Assembly: GCA_033398695.1 (NCBI GenBank)
Contig: CM065814.1
Coordinates: 77,766,358-77,830,357 of the forward strand
Length of the DNA stretch: 64,000 nt
Source: Orobanche coerulescens
Lineage: Eukaryota; Streptophyta; Magnoliopsida; Lamiales; Orobanchaceae
Direction of reading: 5' to 3'
The notes under the pieces are model-generated. The model worked only from the letters and a program-made list of their open reading frames with translations. It made no database searches and was not told where the DNA came from. Position 1 is the stretch's first letter. Each line of letters begins with the position of its first letter. The translations under genes were made by a program, and so were the position numbers. This document shows positions 1 through 11,731 of the stretch, piece by piece.

Positions 1-335
1 CTGGTGTACACAACGTCTTCCATGTGTCCATGTTAAAGAGGTACATTTCCAACCCCTCACATGTGTTAAATTATGAGCCGTTGGAATTATCCCCAGACTT
101 GTCCTATGAAGAGAAGCCGGTACAGGTTCTTGATAAAAAAATAAAGAAACTAAGGAACAAGGAAATTCATTTGGTAAAGATTTTGTGGAGGAATCATGCT
201 GTTGAAGAGGCTACATGGGAAAGAGAGGAGGAAATGCAAAGCAAATATCCAGAACTGTTCGGTATGTCAATTTCGAGGACGAAATTTTATAAGGAGGGGA
301 GGACTGTAATGCCCGGTTATCCCCTAAGCCAATAA
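1..335 (+). CDS. Gyp1 pol, C-terminal end (integrase tail and degenerate chromodomain), partial
   Basis: This is the last part of a Ty3/gypsy polyprotein that enters from the left edge; the open frame runs from base 3. It begins with the HNVFHVSMLKRY-type motif that closes the gypsy integrase C-terminal region. It continues into a module with KKLRNKEIHLVKILWRNH and EEATWEREEEM, ending near YPELF. In chromodomain gypsy elements (Tekay/Del type) this position holds a degenerate chromodomain thought to guide integration to chromatin. The 3' end runs over the usual TTTCGAGGACGAAA stretch into the polypurine tract, and the stop lies inside the LTR. No stop or frameshift is visible in this short piece, so the parent copy could be fairly young. 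The rest of the element lies outside the window. Confidence 0.88.
   Translation, partial: GVHNVFHVSMLKRYISNPSHVLNYEPLELSPDLSYEEKPVQVLDKKIKKLRNKEIHLVKILWRNHAVEEATWEREEEMQSKYPELFGMSISRTKFYKEGRTVMPGYPLSQ
287..304 (+). other. Gyp1 polypurine tract
   Basis: A purine run (AAGGAGGGGAGGA) sits directly before the TGTAATGCCC start of the LTR, which is the expected position of the plus-strand primer. It fixes the LTR start at 305 and the element orientation as plus. Confidence 0.75.
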
Positions 336-993
336 CCATTTAATACCTAAATGAATTTATATAATATGCATTATGAAAGCATGGCATACAAGTAGACAAT
401 TCATGAGCATGAATAACTGGTATGTCCATTTGCATTACATTTTATACGACATGTTAATTATCTCCTCTAACATGATAAAGGTCATTGTGAGATGTTTTGT
501 TGCAGTGAGGAGCTCAGTTTCTCAGTAAGGAGATCTATGTGCTAAACGATTATAAAATAATAATTGTAATACCCTAGAAAATTCAAAGACTTAATTAAGT
601 GCTATTTATTTTGCTAATGGTCATGGATTTCAATAATTACAAGTTGTCCGATACTTGGACCGATACGTTCCTAGCATAAAATGAAAGATTTAAAAAGAAA
701 AGATTTCAAAATAAATTATAAGGATTATTTTAGAATTTATGAAAGTAATTTCGAAAGTTCCGACGATTTTGATACGATAAAATTTCATTACAGAACACTT
801 ATACTACAAAAATAATATTAAATTATTATTTTAATATTATCGAAAATTGGTTCCGAGTATATCCAAGATTTAACTCAGACGAGTCTGGAACAGGTCGAAA
901 AATCGAATTTGGTCATCGGGAAGGGGTCGAACCGGCCGAGCCAAGTTGACAGACATTTGCCGGTCACCGCCGGACATGCCGACTGACAACTGC

Positions 994-1126
994 CGGTCAT
1001 GACCGACAGAAGCTTCTAGGCCACTATCCGGATAAGGCTGTCCAGCTGTCCGGATAAGGTCGGTCACGACCGACAGAAGCTTCTCGGCCAGCTGTCCGGA
1101 TAAGGTTTCCAGCTGTCCGGGTAAGG
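994..1126. repeat. U3 palindrome cluster, Gyp1
   Basis: Perfect palindromes include CGGTCATGACCG (994-1005), AGAAGCTTCT (1008-1017 and again 1075-1084) and TATCCGGATA (1025-1034). A near-palindrome CGGTCACGACCG lies at 1061-1072. The 17-mer CAGCTGTCCGGATAAGG occurs at 1043 and 1089, and with one change at 1110. The cluster ends about 27 bases before the TATA box. Confidence 0.85.
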
Positions 1127-1152
1127 TTGATTTTCAACCGACTTTGAGCACT

Positions 1153-1160
1153 TATTTATA
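1153..1160 (+). promoter_or_regulatory. Likely TATA box of Gyp1 LTR
   Basis: TATTTATA followed by a GC-richer stretch. Its place in the first half of the LTR, just after the palindrome cluster, fits the U3/R boundary. Called by motif only. Confidence 0.5.
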
Positions 1161-2261
1161 CATGTTCCCGGACGTGGTTTTGTACATATGATATACCATT
1201 TTGAAGATGTGAACCTCCACTTTAAGACGCCCGCAACATATTTCACTTCCAAAAATTTGAAAAGCTAGAAAAAGCCCGATAAAATAGGAAGATCAAATCT
1301 AACAGTTTTTTTTCAAGTTGTTTGTTAAAAGTCCCCAAAGAGATTTCAGATTGTTTCTTCAAGGAATTTAGCACATCCCTCCCTAGAAACTGATCTTTTC
1401 ACATCAACAGGCACAGGACTTGAGGTAAGATGATGCTTTTCCTTGCTGTATCATAAGGATCATATATTGATTGATATTTTCATATGTAACTGTTATTGAA
1501 CGATCATGCATAACATGTGTATGTGAAAGAATGTTTAAGAACAGGAAGTATGGTACTTGATTGATGGCGGGTAGGCACGGGATGCGGGGGACCGGCGGAC
1601 CCAACACATGGTGGCAAATACTTGCGGCTGAAAGTCGGTCAAGGAAACCCACACTGAATGAAAAAGGTTGAATACGGCTAATACCATTGGTTGAAAAACC
1701 AGTATGGGAACCCTCGTATAAATCTTTTATTGGCCAATTATATGAACAGGTTCCGAAAACCATGGCCTATCACTATCAATCGAGTACCACGCTTCAAGGG
1801 TACCCGAAGAAAGGATTTTACAAGAACATGACTATATATATAGTAGTTATTTGTTGATAAATGTGATACGTGATACTTTGCTATTACAGAAGTCTCATCT
1901 TACTGAGCCATTAGCTCATTAGATTCTTATGATGCAGGTGATGATGCTCATGTTTAGGAGTTGACTATCTTCTTGATGTGTGATAGGAGACTTGTCCATA
2001 TGCCATTCCCAGCTATTTCGCCCCTATGCTGGAAGACTATGTTTTGTTTTTAATAAGATCACTCTGTTATGGTTTTGTTATGTATTAAACTTAAGGTCGT
2101 GTAATGTTTTGAATAAATCATACCGGTTTACGTTATTTCCCTGAGTACTCGCATTACCAAATCTACTTCTTATTGGTTTTCAAAGTTTAAAAGTGTGATA
2201 CTCCCCAACTTAGTAGCGTGGACCCCTTTGCGGTTCAGTTGCTAGGTTAGGGGGTGTTACA

Positions 2262-3475
2262 CGTATACTCTGGGTTTTGCAGCCCCGGTACCAGATGTAC
2301 CAGCTTGATTTCCACGGCCCATCCCTCTGTTTGCCCTGGTAGTCTGATAAGAAGCGGACGGAGGTACACGGTCCTGGACGGAAGACTAAACTGGAGTATG
2401 AGATGATGCTGGAGTACGTCCTGGTCCACTCCTACAATAACGAGCACGATGTCCATTCTTCCCATAAATATGGCATGCGACGGCCGGCCTCGGGCATTTG
2501 GAATTGATGTGTCCCTGGTCTCCATAGTTATAGCACACAATAGATAGGCTGACCGTTCAGAAGGATTTGGCACTGGTTGGGGCCTCTTGAAATTTCCCCG
2601 ATTGCAGTCAGTCTGGTTCTGGTTCATGAATTTCTAGTTGTTGGACTGCGGTTGCTTCTTGGAAATCTCTTTCGCGGTCAGTTCATACTCCAGAGCTCTC
2701 TCGATGAACTCTGGTAGGGTCGTATAGTGGTGATTCATCAGTTGCATTCTCATTCGGGGTTTAAGCCTCTTGAGAAAATATTTAATCTTATCGGCCTCCG
2801 TTCGGACAACCGTCGAGGCAAAAGGAAGAAGTGCTTGAAATTTCTCAGCGACAAATAGTACATCATCGTCTTCAGACGGGTCTAGATTCAGCAATTCTGA
2901 TAGTTTGGCCTCACGGAGTGGCCCTGGATAGTAACGGTCTAGCATGAGGTTTTTAAATTCCTCCCAAGTACATACGCCACCAGCTGGCATCACCGAAAGC
3001 CACAAGGTGTGGGCGCCCTTGCCAAGATAGTAACCTGCTATGAAGACGCGATTCTCTTCTGGACAATCTACCATATCGAATAATTTCTCGAAGTGTTCAA
3101 TCCAATGCACGATATCCGCACGCTCAGATGAGCCTTCAAAAGTCGGGGTCGCTGGCAAGAGATGTCGCTGATGATCCGACTCATAGGTCCGCCATGTACA
3201 GGAGGTGGCCCCTGTTGCTGGTCGGTAGTAGCGCTCTGCATAGCTTTCATTAATTGACCCATATGGGTCATCTGAGTCATCATGCCTTGCATCACAACGT
3301 AAGGATCGACACGCGCATCCTCGCGTCCAGTGTGGTGCGATTGGTCCCAAGAAGGCAAATCACTGCCTGCAGAATTATGCTCCGCATTCGCCTGCCTGTT
3401 GGCTCGTGGTATCGGGATTCGGCCCATTCCGCGGCCTCGTCCCCCTCTGCCACGGCCTCTCATATTTCTTTCCAT
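2262..3475 (-). pseudogene. Gyp2 gag, broken and cut by the Gyp1 insertion
   Basis: Minus-strand gypsy gag starting at an ATG at 3475 with an Arg/Gly-rich N-terminus (RGRGRGGRGRGMGR). It continues into a retrotransposon gag domain (WIEHFEKLFDMVDCPEE, then LMLDRYYPG). The frame shifts near 3180, where the gag domain moves to a second frame, and again near 2560. There is a stop at about 2634. Two CCHC zinc knuckles follow (about 2560-2450), but each has Tyr in place of its second Cys (CYNYGDQGH and CHIYGKNGH), so neither could bind zinc normally. The gene stops at 2262, where Gyp1 inserted. Gag would form the virus-like particle; this copy cannot. Confidence 0.85.
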
Positions 3476-3900
3476 ACTGAAAGAATCAAATCATAATGAT
3501 AATTATAAGTACAGTTCATGATACCAATCAAAATTCATGCTAAGTTAATAGCAACAAGGAATTACATATTCAAGAAAACAGTTCACAATGAATTATCGAC
3601 ACTACGAGTCTCACACAGAATATCACATCGACGTTGAGTCGAACAATTTTAATCATATAATCAATCTTGAAATTAACTTGAATTATAAATCAGGTAAATC
3701 CTCGAAAATAACAGGATCAACAAAGAGATCCATTCCAATATCAATATCATGTCAGTAATTAAATCATGGCTCGTAGAGTACATACCGCATTTGGCTCGTA
3801 GGATAAGCACTTGCACAGGTCACACGTGACATGAAGGTCTCTTGATACTAGTTCATTACACAATGACTCTAAAAAAAATCGACTCTCTGATACCATCTTC
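3476..3900 (-). other. Gyp2 5' leader with tRNA primer site
   Basis: This is the non-coding leader between gag and the 5' LTR. The minus-strand primer binding site TGGTATCAGAG lies at 3895-3885, complementary to the 3' end of plant initiator tRNA-Met. It is five bases from the LTR end. Nothing else is recognised here. Confidence 0.8.
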
Positions 3901-5124
3901 TGTAACACCCCAAAAAAGCGGCCATTACAGTGTCGTGGACCCCACACTGGGACCCACCAGACGATACCCAAAATACGGATTAAATACGCAATACTTGTGA
4001 TACCGAACCACAATAAGTAGCACTTACTCTGATTAGGAGTTTACAGTAGTATGGCCAACGGCCTTATTATACACAGGATCGAAAATACAAGTATAAACCA
4101 TATGGAGATGGAATATACCTTAAATAACAATACATTCGGTCAACAATCTAAATAAAGTGTAAAGATAATATTACACAACTTGAATATAACCGGACATAAA
4201 AGACTTGGGCCCCCCTAACTAGTATCCTTCGAACCCTTCTCCGTCACCATGATCTTCCCATGCCTTGCCTCATACAATCCACACTATTGATTTACGAAAG
4301 CGTAGAAGCATACATTAGTCAGAAATACAACATAAGCAAATATCAAGAAGGTTCCAATACAGATAAATTACATAGCAAATATTTGGATATTACAGAATAC
4401 CGTAATGTCAACGCGCATGCTAAATAGTTCACAATTTAAATTAATTATGGAGGCCAATTTTATTTTATTTTAAAAAATAAATCAATTTAATCACGTAGTT
4501 ATTTTAGCCTTAACAATTTAATTTTCTCGTCCTAATATGCAAGAAACATATCACGTATACATTCATACATGCCATACATCCAAAACAGTAAAAACCAAAA
4601 TAAATGCATGGATAATTAAGTTATCCAATTATCATGGTCTTCTTCCTTGAATTGAACCCGATAAAATCTTCGACTCGATTTCTCCCATTGGATCAGGCAT
4701 CTCGTCACTCCTCCCCGGTCGGGCCGTGGATTTCCAAACTTAAAGTTTCACTTTTATGCAAAATTAATTACATAAAAAATCCAATTTTAAATCCCAACTC
4801 TCCAGCGGACACAACGAACGTCGGTGAAATGGATCGGACCAAAAACTGGATGACCCAACCCGAACAGGTGAACCGGTGTGGAACAGGCTGCCCGCTGCCC
4901 TCAACATGTAGCCGTGTGCTGGTCGGCAGTGCCCGCGTGCTGTTGTTCGGTCGCGGCTGTCCAGCAGTCCCGGTGTCCCTATTCTGCTCTACTTCTTCGT
5001 GAATTTGTCTTCTCCGGATTTGATTATAATTTTACACAAAATAAAATACATAGAATTTACAGTACACGTAAAAAAATAAGATCCTAGATCTACCCGCGGA
5101 TTTTTCCATGGAAAAAACATTACA
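3901..5124 (-). repeat. Gyp2 5' LTR
   Basis: On the minus strand the LTR ends GGGGTGTTACA at 3901, next to the primer site, which is firm. The other end is less certain. I place it at 5124, where the minus strand reads TGTAATG followed by a T run. A GC-rich block at about 4880-4975 is present, but it lacks the clear perfect palindromes of the other gypsy LTRs. The open frames on the plus strand here are shadows. Confidence 0.6.
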
Positions 5125-5338
5125 TGCCTCAAAACCGGGCTAAACCAACAATTGCATAAATAATAAAAATAAATAAATAAACCATCCACATAACCATGAT
5201 AATTGGATCATATTCCCTGCAAGAACACATTTAGCAAAATACTCCAACATCAAATTACATGAATATTTAAATTGTTATCAACTAATCACCAAAATTAATT
5301 AAAATATCAAAAGTCTAAAATCTGGCTCATATACCAAT
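5125..5338 (-). other. Cop1 leader with primer site
   Basis: An AT-rich non-coding stretch. Its minus strand carries TGGTATATGAGCC (5336-5324), a primer-site-like match to initiator tRNA-Met with two differences. It lies two bases from the LTR end. The rest of Cop1 is missing here, replaced by the Gyp2 LTR at lower coordinates. Confidence 0.55.
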
Positions 5339-6463
5339 TGTTTGAAATAAAACGCAGCGGAAATGAAGTTGGGGAAAGTTTGATAAAAGTGTTTTATGCA
5401 TCCACGAGCATAAAATCTTTATAAGGCATGCTAAGTAATTAACTACTAAGATCAATAAGCAATTTAAATATTATTCATTATTTATTAAATAAATATGTTG
5501 GTAAATTAAATATCCTAATCAAGATCAAAGATCATAGTATATTATGTTTTGAAGCATAGTGGTTGCTTGCTTCTTGATCTTTTAGTATTTCTACCTTTAA
5601 ATCTTCTCTAGTATGATCCGCCTTAATCCGGGCGTTGTGTGGACAACGACCTACCGATTCTTGCTTGGACTTCTATGGGGATCGGCCGAATATGTCTTTT
5701 ATGAGTTAGTCGATTTTCCTTGTTTTTTCTAGTATTATGCAAACACTCTTATAAAATTGATGTGTTATCTAAATTGTAGAATCAAAGATGCAAGTCAAAT
5801 CTATAATTAAACATAAGAAGAAAAATCGATCTCACAAGCATCACAATAATAGTCACGGCCGAACCCCCAATGTAAGTCCTATTTATAGGCTTTGAACTAC
5901 TATAGAGATCTTAAGAAGGATTAGAGTTAAGACTTCTAGTGCAACCCAACTTTCCATATTAATCCATTTTTAAATATGGTTGAGTTCACTAATATCAATT
6001 TAGTCAAGTAAAGAATTAATATTGCACTTCCAACCCAAATCCCATTTTACGAATTCAGACTCCTTATTAAATATATTATTTCCCATGTTTAAGATATCGA
6101 TTGTCCATTAATTAATTTAAGATACTGACAGCTTTAATTTATTAATATCTTATCCAAGAGTAGTACCATTCGGACCTAATTATTATATCAAAATTAAATC
6201 CCCCTGCAGGGTTTAATACAATAATCATTATCGAGCTCCTTCAGTGGACATCATCAACCCGCATGAGTCGGGACACAATTTCTAGTAATAATAATAATTG
6301 TCATATAAATGATATTATTGCCTAGGATACGAAGCTATTGAGTCAATCATTTTGACTCTCACCCGTGGTAAATCAAAGCAATAAATATTATTAGTACATA
6401 ATTAAATATTATATACTTAGAATTAAGAAATAGTAATTATCCGAGATTTACGTTCTTCTTACA
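5339..6463 (-). repeat. Cop1 5' LTR, downstream part
   Basis: On the minus strand the LTR ends in GCTGCGTTTTATTTCAAACA, the type of end seen in Ty1/copia LTRs, directly before a primer site. A TATAAATA box is present on the minus strand at 5887-5880. Sire-1 interrupts the LTR at 6464; it resumes at 18605 after the duplicated TTACA. No coding frame is supported. Confidence 0.6.
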
Positions 6464-7862
6464 TGTAGGTCACAAGTCGTCCAGGTACAAGTCTAGAGGG
6501 GGGGTGAATAGACTTGTAGAAACTCTTAAACTCTTTTTCACGAAGAGTGAGTTTCTTCAGCTCATAGGTAAAAAAATGACTTGGAGTCGTTTGTTCTTTA
6601 ATATATGCGGAAGTCAGCTAATGACGAATAGAAAGCAACTAATGAAACACTTAACAATGAATGCAGCAGTTAAAGTATGATGCAATAAAACAGTAAATAA
6701 CGCAGGCAATTATAGTGGTCTCAGAGGTGGGGTAATCCTCTACTAATCCACTTTTCTCCAAACCGGTTGGAGATGAATTCACTATAATTCTCAACCAGTG
6801 ATAAATATTACAGTGATTCAAACAAAACTACAACAGCTTCCAACCAGTGGAAATCCGTGCCGTTGTACCACACTTGACTACTTTACACCTCTTGATCCTC
6901 GATCCTCGGATGCCTTTACAGTCTCTAACTTCAACCAGTGAAGTACCCGAACTCAAGATTATAGACAAGAGTTTTTGTCTTCTCCAACTAAGAGCTTCTT
7001 TAAGTATGAACTTTTAGAACCGTTCTTTTCACGATGCTATAGATTGCTTTTTGATTGCTTGAATGCTTTGATCGCTTGAAAGTATGTTCGCACCTATGTT
7101 TACTCAGCTTCAAATCTTCGGATATATATAGGTCACGATCTCTGAGCTTTTTCCTTGTAGCCGTTGCAAATATTTTGAACAAATCTGTCCGTTGGAGTGA
7201 GACTTCTTTGTTTAATCTTTCTGAACGTTGCAAGGCTGGATTCCCATTATTTTAATCTATCTTCCGACCGTTGTGAAGACTCTGCATGTGATGCGCCGAA
7301 TCTTTTGAATATAAAATGATTAAAGTCTTCAAGGTGGGTCTGGATGATTTATTTAAATCATATCTCTAGCGGGAATCACTCCAATTTGTCTCTTCACGTT
7401 GCATGTGACTTTCCTAATACTTAACTTTTCAACGCATGCTGACGTGGACTTGGAGTACTTGGCTGATCTCGACTAGGCTGATGAGCAATTAACTTCTCTG
7501 CAGTCTGGACCTCTCTGATGTTCACTGTTTATGTCTTCACTGATCAGGTGACTTGTCTGAGGTACCTAGGCTGCAGTCCATCCCTGATAATTTTTGTTGA
7601 CCAGAACTACTCTGACTTGACTCGGCTGATCCTCTCTGATGGACTTAGCTGTACTTTAGTACTTAGCCGATTTTTAGCCTAACTTATTTTTGGCATATAG
7701 AAGATACTCATTTGGTTCTTCTTTACATTTTGCCAAGTTTTATACTTAACATATTTGGCCTATGGAAGATACTCATTTGGTTCTTCCTTACATCTTTGCC
7801 AAGTAATAAACATTTGACTTTATATTAATGACATCATCAAAATCTAACAAGTATTCCTAACA
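6464..7862 (-). repeat. Sire-1 3' LTR
   Basis: The minus strand begins TGTTAGGAATACTTG and ends GTGACCTACA. It matches the 5' LTR closely, apart from scattered changes and about 10 missing bases near 7580. A TATATATA box lies at about 7123-7130. The frames in this LTR (for example 7000-7255) are repeat shadows that recur in the other LTR. Confidence 0.93.
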
Positions 7863-8059
7863 AATTCCCCCTATTTTGATGATGGCAAAACTTTAAATAA
7901 GTAATCAAATGCACAAGTTTGCACTTAGGTGCAAGACACAAAATCAAACTCAGTCTTGTTTTGAGACAACTTGGAGTTGTCATTCAAGTGACTGTTATAT
8001 ATTAATTTTCTGTTGATTACAGGTACATGGCTTGAATAGAGTAAATACAGAAAATTTAA
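7863..8059 (-). other. Sire-1 3' untranslated region and polypurine tract
   Basis: The minus strand reads AAAATAGGGGGAATT directly before the LTR (7877-7863), a classic polypurine tract. The rest is non-coding. The same tract lies before the 3' LTR of Sire-2. Confidence 0.85.
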
Positions 8060-11000
8060 TCAATTACAACAAATTACAATTATACCCAAAAACTTTATGC
8101 CCCTTCCTCTTCGAACAGTTTTCTTGGGAGGTCTAAATGGTTTTGCACCGATTGGTCTATTTTTGATGGGTGCAACACCATATTTCCTCCTTATGACTAG
8201 GGCAACAAAGTCTTGGTCTTCTTTTGAAGAGAACTTGTGCTCTTCACATAGCTTCCTAATTTCTCTTTGAAGCTCTAGCTCGTTAAGCTCATTGTTCAAA
8301 CGGGTCGGCGCTTCTTCTGCTCTGAATGTGGGAATCATAGGATAAGCATGCCATTTGGCTGCATACTTAAGCATTAACTTCCACAGAGTAGGCCATCTAG
8401 TATCCATGTAGTTGATGAATGACTGTTGGGGCGAGCATTCTTTATCATCGAGTATCTCCCAGAGGTAGAACTGCTCTATGAATTGTTTCTTGGCATCCGC
8501 CCAACGAGTCACGAATTCTGTTGGCAAGAATTCTTCAACAAACCACAACTGTTTGCCTTCCCATTCGAATCTTTGTAGCTCTTCTTTCTTTCTTCTCTTC
8601 TTCTCCATAGACTTCTCTTCAGATTGACTGGGGGCAGATATCTCCTTCCTTTTCAGGCTTGATGGTCCTTCAATTTGAAGAATATCTTGCCTCTTCTTTG
8701 TTCTTAGCTCTGCCCTTATCTCTCCTTGATTACTTCTTTCCCCCTGAACTCTATCTTCCCCCTTTTTGCCAGCATCAACTAAGGTAGTCAATTGCTGCTC
8801 TATTCTGCTCATCCAATCAGACATGCCAAATGGCATTCTGTTGTTGGTAGGGGGAGGGGGCTGAGGAACCTCTCTCTGCAGCAAAGTGTCGATCTTTGCA
8901 TTGATGGATTGAAGGTCAGGAGTGACCTGAGATGCCAGAAGCTCTCCAATCATATCCTTCACTATCTGCCTGATCAGCTTAGTCACGGCAGGTGAGATCT
9001 GAGCTGGTGGAGAGTGCTCGCCTGAACCTTCTGCAATTGAAGCACTGGACTGCAAGCTCCGGTCTGTAGCTGGTACTCCAAATGGGGTCTTCTCTGGGGT
9101 CCCATATCTGTAGTCCTCAGCTAACTCTGCGTCTAGGCTGGTGTATCGGGTAGGTACCACAGTCCTATCTGCAGCTTCTTGTGTCGGCTCTGGCTCCGGC
9201 TCCTTTTCTTCTTCTGCCTTCTCTTCCTCTTTCTCCTTCTCTTCCTCCTTTTCTTCTTCAATATTTTCTTTTTCTTTTTCCTCATCCTTTTCTTTTTCTT
9301 TTTCTTCTTCAGCTCCTTCATCTCCTCCTTCATCATCATCCTCATCATCATCATCATCATTATTGTCATCATCCTTCCCATCTTTTTCTCCTTAATCCTC
9401 GTCATCCTTTTCTTTTTCATCATTATCCTCCTCTCCTTCATCCTATTCTACTTCTTCTCCTTCTTCTTCTTCTTCTTCATTCAACTCTTCTGTCTTCTCA
9501 ACTTCCTCAGGTTGATTTTCAACTAAAATCTTTTCTTCTTTTCTTCTCTCTTCCTGCTCTTCTTCTTCATCATCCAAAACAACTTCTTTATTTTCTTCTC
9601 CATCTACCTCCTCAATCCTAATTTCCTTTGCAACTACCTCCTCAACAACTTTCTCATAAGATCCATCAAAAATACTAAGCATAATGCAGTGGATGAACTG
9701 GTCCATGTTGGTTTTAAAATTAGACATGAGCCAATCTTCCTGAAGGATCAAAATTGTCTGATGTTTTACAAAAATCTATCAGCACATCCTCCGTGGCTTG
9801 GGGATAGTCCCAACCACAAGTGTCAATAAAAGTTTGAAGTTTGACAAAGGATAGGGATTTCAAGAATTTCCATTCTTCAAAAACTTCAAGGAACGATTGT
9901 TTTAAGCCTAGAGGTTTAACAAGTTGTAGTTGTTCGATGGATAGGTTGAAAATATTGTTTTCTAGCAGGGTTAAAGATATAATTAGCTTCAGGAATTGAG
10001 ATTATTAGACCTGCTTCTTCTTCTTCAGGGATGTAGGCTGGGGTGAGTACAGCTACAATCTGAGTCTCGTGGGTGCCTGGGGCAGGCTGATCTTCCAGGT
10101 GAATCGGTGACCTGGCTGTAGGGCTGGCAAGGTGATCTGACTGCTCTTCTTCACTAAACTGCAGTCTCCTGGGCCTTTTGGGAGAGGGTTCTGGTGATGA
10201 CTGCATGATAGAAGGTCCTTCAGGGGCTGGTCCCCTTCTCTTAAATCGGACTGCTATGGGAGTGTCGTCGGACTCAGAGTCTGACTCGACTGCAGTTGGG
10301 TTGTCTGCTGCAGGTCGGTCCGACTCGCCTGACGAATAGTATCTCGGGTAGGGCCTTGTGTCCGACAGCTCCTTCAACATCTGTGCTGCTCTCCCAGTGC
10401 CTCCCAATTCTCTCAGCGTCTCTTGGTCCAAATGACCAAGTCTTTTGTTGGGGTGGAAGGGATCAGTGCTTCCCTTCGTCATGCCTGCCTTTTCCAGCAT
10501 CCAACTTAGCTGCGTTCCAAACGCCAGCTTTGTTTTAAATCTCTTCTCATCAACAAGCCATTCGTCTTTGTTGACTTCTCGAACGAGTTGCCTAAATATG
10601 TAATCTGCCCAATCAATTTCTTCCTCCTGAATTAGTGCTCCCAGCACCATGAACTTCGCCGACGATAGTTAATCATAACTGCCGTCCATCCCCATGATGA
10701 TTTTATTGGTTATGTCCAACGCAAAACGATACACATTTTTAATCTCACTCCTTTTGGCAGCGAGTTTCAGCTTTTCGGGCAAATTCTCCACCTTGGTCTT
10801 CTTTCAGGTTTCGGCGGCGGACTGCTTGAGAGCTTCGACGGCTATGCCGCGGTGCTTCATACCGAAAATGATACGGATTGACTCTCGAGATATGTCGACC
10901 TGTCTTCTGCCGACTGTGCTCCGAATTCCATCTTGAATTATACAGGCTTCACGATAGAACGCGATAACATCCTCCTTGTACAAATGTTGAGGATTGATGT

Positions 11001-11163
11001 CTAGGAATGGGTAGATCCCATTGAGCTTCATCGCGCGGATTAGGTTAAGTACGTCATAATCCTCCAGATTAGCTTCCAATAAACCTTCAAAATCGACGAC
11101 CAGCGAGAAAATAATCTGGTCCTTGACCGCCTTCAGGTTGACGCCTTCGAAGAAGGATGCCAT
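8060..11163 (-). pseudogene. Sire-1 third ORF (non-envelope-like), degraded
   Basis: Starts at an ATG at 11163 (MASFFEGVNLKAVKDQ) and corresponds along its length to the better-kept copy in Sire-2. The conserved N-terminal region ends at a Trp-to-stop change (TGG to TGA) near 10802. A Gln-to-stop change follows near 10670. A frameshift near 9990 moves the frame, and two more stops lie in the acidic stretch (about 9440 and 9391). The final open segment runs 9160-8060. It holds the proline-rich PQPPPPTNNRMPFG linker, a coiled-coil-like segment and a basic RRGRG end. The stop seen in Sire-2 is lost, so the tail reads on. No signal peptide or membrane segment is visible. Function unknown. Confidence 0.8.
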
Positions 11164-11731
11164 TTCTGCAAACAGATTTTAGTGTATTTGGTGTTCAAGG
11201 AATTTTTGCTCTGAAAAATCTAGGGTTTCTGGTAAGTGTAAAAAGGTAAAGTAAAGGGTTTTCTTTCCTTATAAAGATGATGAAAAGACGTATGGATTAA
11301 TTTATTATATATTTGAAATGGTGGTACGCCTTTTGAGATTCTTTTGAATTTCAAATTTGAATCGGTGGTCCATTTTAAAATTTGACGGTTGGTTTTGATT
11401 GGCCACCGTGGAGGTCGATTTAATAAGCGATTGACACGTGTATTTAAAATGCCACTTGTGAATCGGACATTAATATATTTAAGTGCCACTTGTGAACCAA
11501 AATTAATATAATAATATTATAAATATGGCAGATAATAATTAAATATTCAGAGGTCGGTTTTAGAAAACTTAGCTGGTCTGATTTGTTGACTGTTGACCGC
11601 TCTACATCAGGTGAGTTGACTTCTCGCCTGATATTCTGATCAGCTAGGTTGCTTTGTCCGTCCTTCGTCTTCTTGCCTGCATCATCTAGGATCTGATTCT
11701 TCAGTTGGGTCCGTCCATCCTCTGAAATGCT
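11164..11731 (-). promoter_or_regulatory. Spacer between pol and third ORF, promoter-like
   Basis: A non-coding spacer. On the minus strand TTTATAAGG (11275-11267) lies about 100 bases before the third-ORF ATG. It is followed by a pyrimidine-rich leader containing AAACCCTAG and ending TTTGCAGAAATGG. A CACGTG G-box is at 11435-11440. The TATA-like box, leader and TTTGCAG are kept at the same spacing in Sire-2. This could be an internal promoter, or a 3' splice site for a subgenomic mRNA. Both are inferences. Confidence 0.5.

Larger units (their letters stand above)
305..2261 (+). repeat. Gyp1 3' LTR
   Basis: The LTR starts TGTAATGCCC after the polypurine tract and ends GGGGTGTTACA, the inverted terminal motifs of this gypsy group. 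A likely TATA box lies at 1153-1160, with a cluster of palindromes and short direct repeats just upstream (994-1126). After 2261 the sequence changes abruptly to minus-strand gag of another element, so the insertion edge is clear. A second TGTAATACCC at 565 could be an alternative or nested LTR start. The bases before 565 and after 2261 do not form a target duplication, so one LTR is the simpler reading. The short frames inside the LTR are not genes. Confidence 0.72.

Noticed and set aside
4634..5087. A 122-codon plus-strand frame as a host gene
   Set aside because: It lies wholly inside the Gyp2 LTR in a GC-rich block, with no recognisable domain.
9141..9621. Ser-, Phe-, Leu- and His-rich plus-strand frames
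   Set aside because: They are antisense shadows of the Glu/Asp/Lys-rich stretch of the Sire-1 third ORF. The same shadows occur opposite Sire-2 at 52462-52959.
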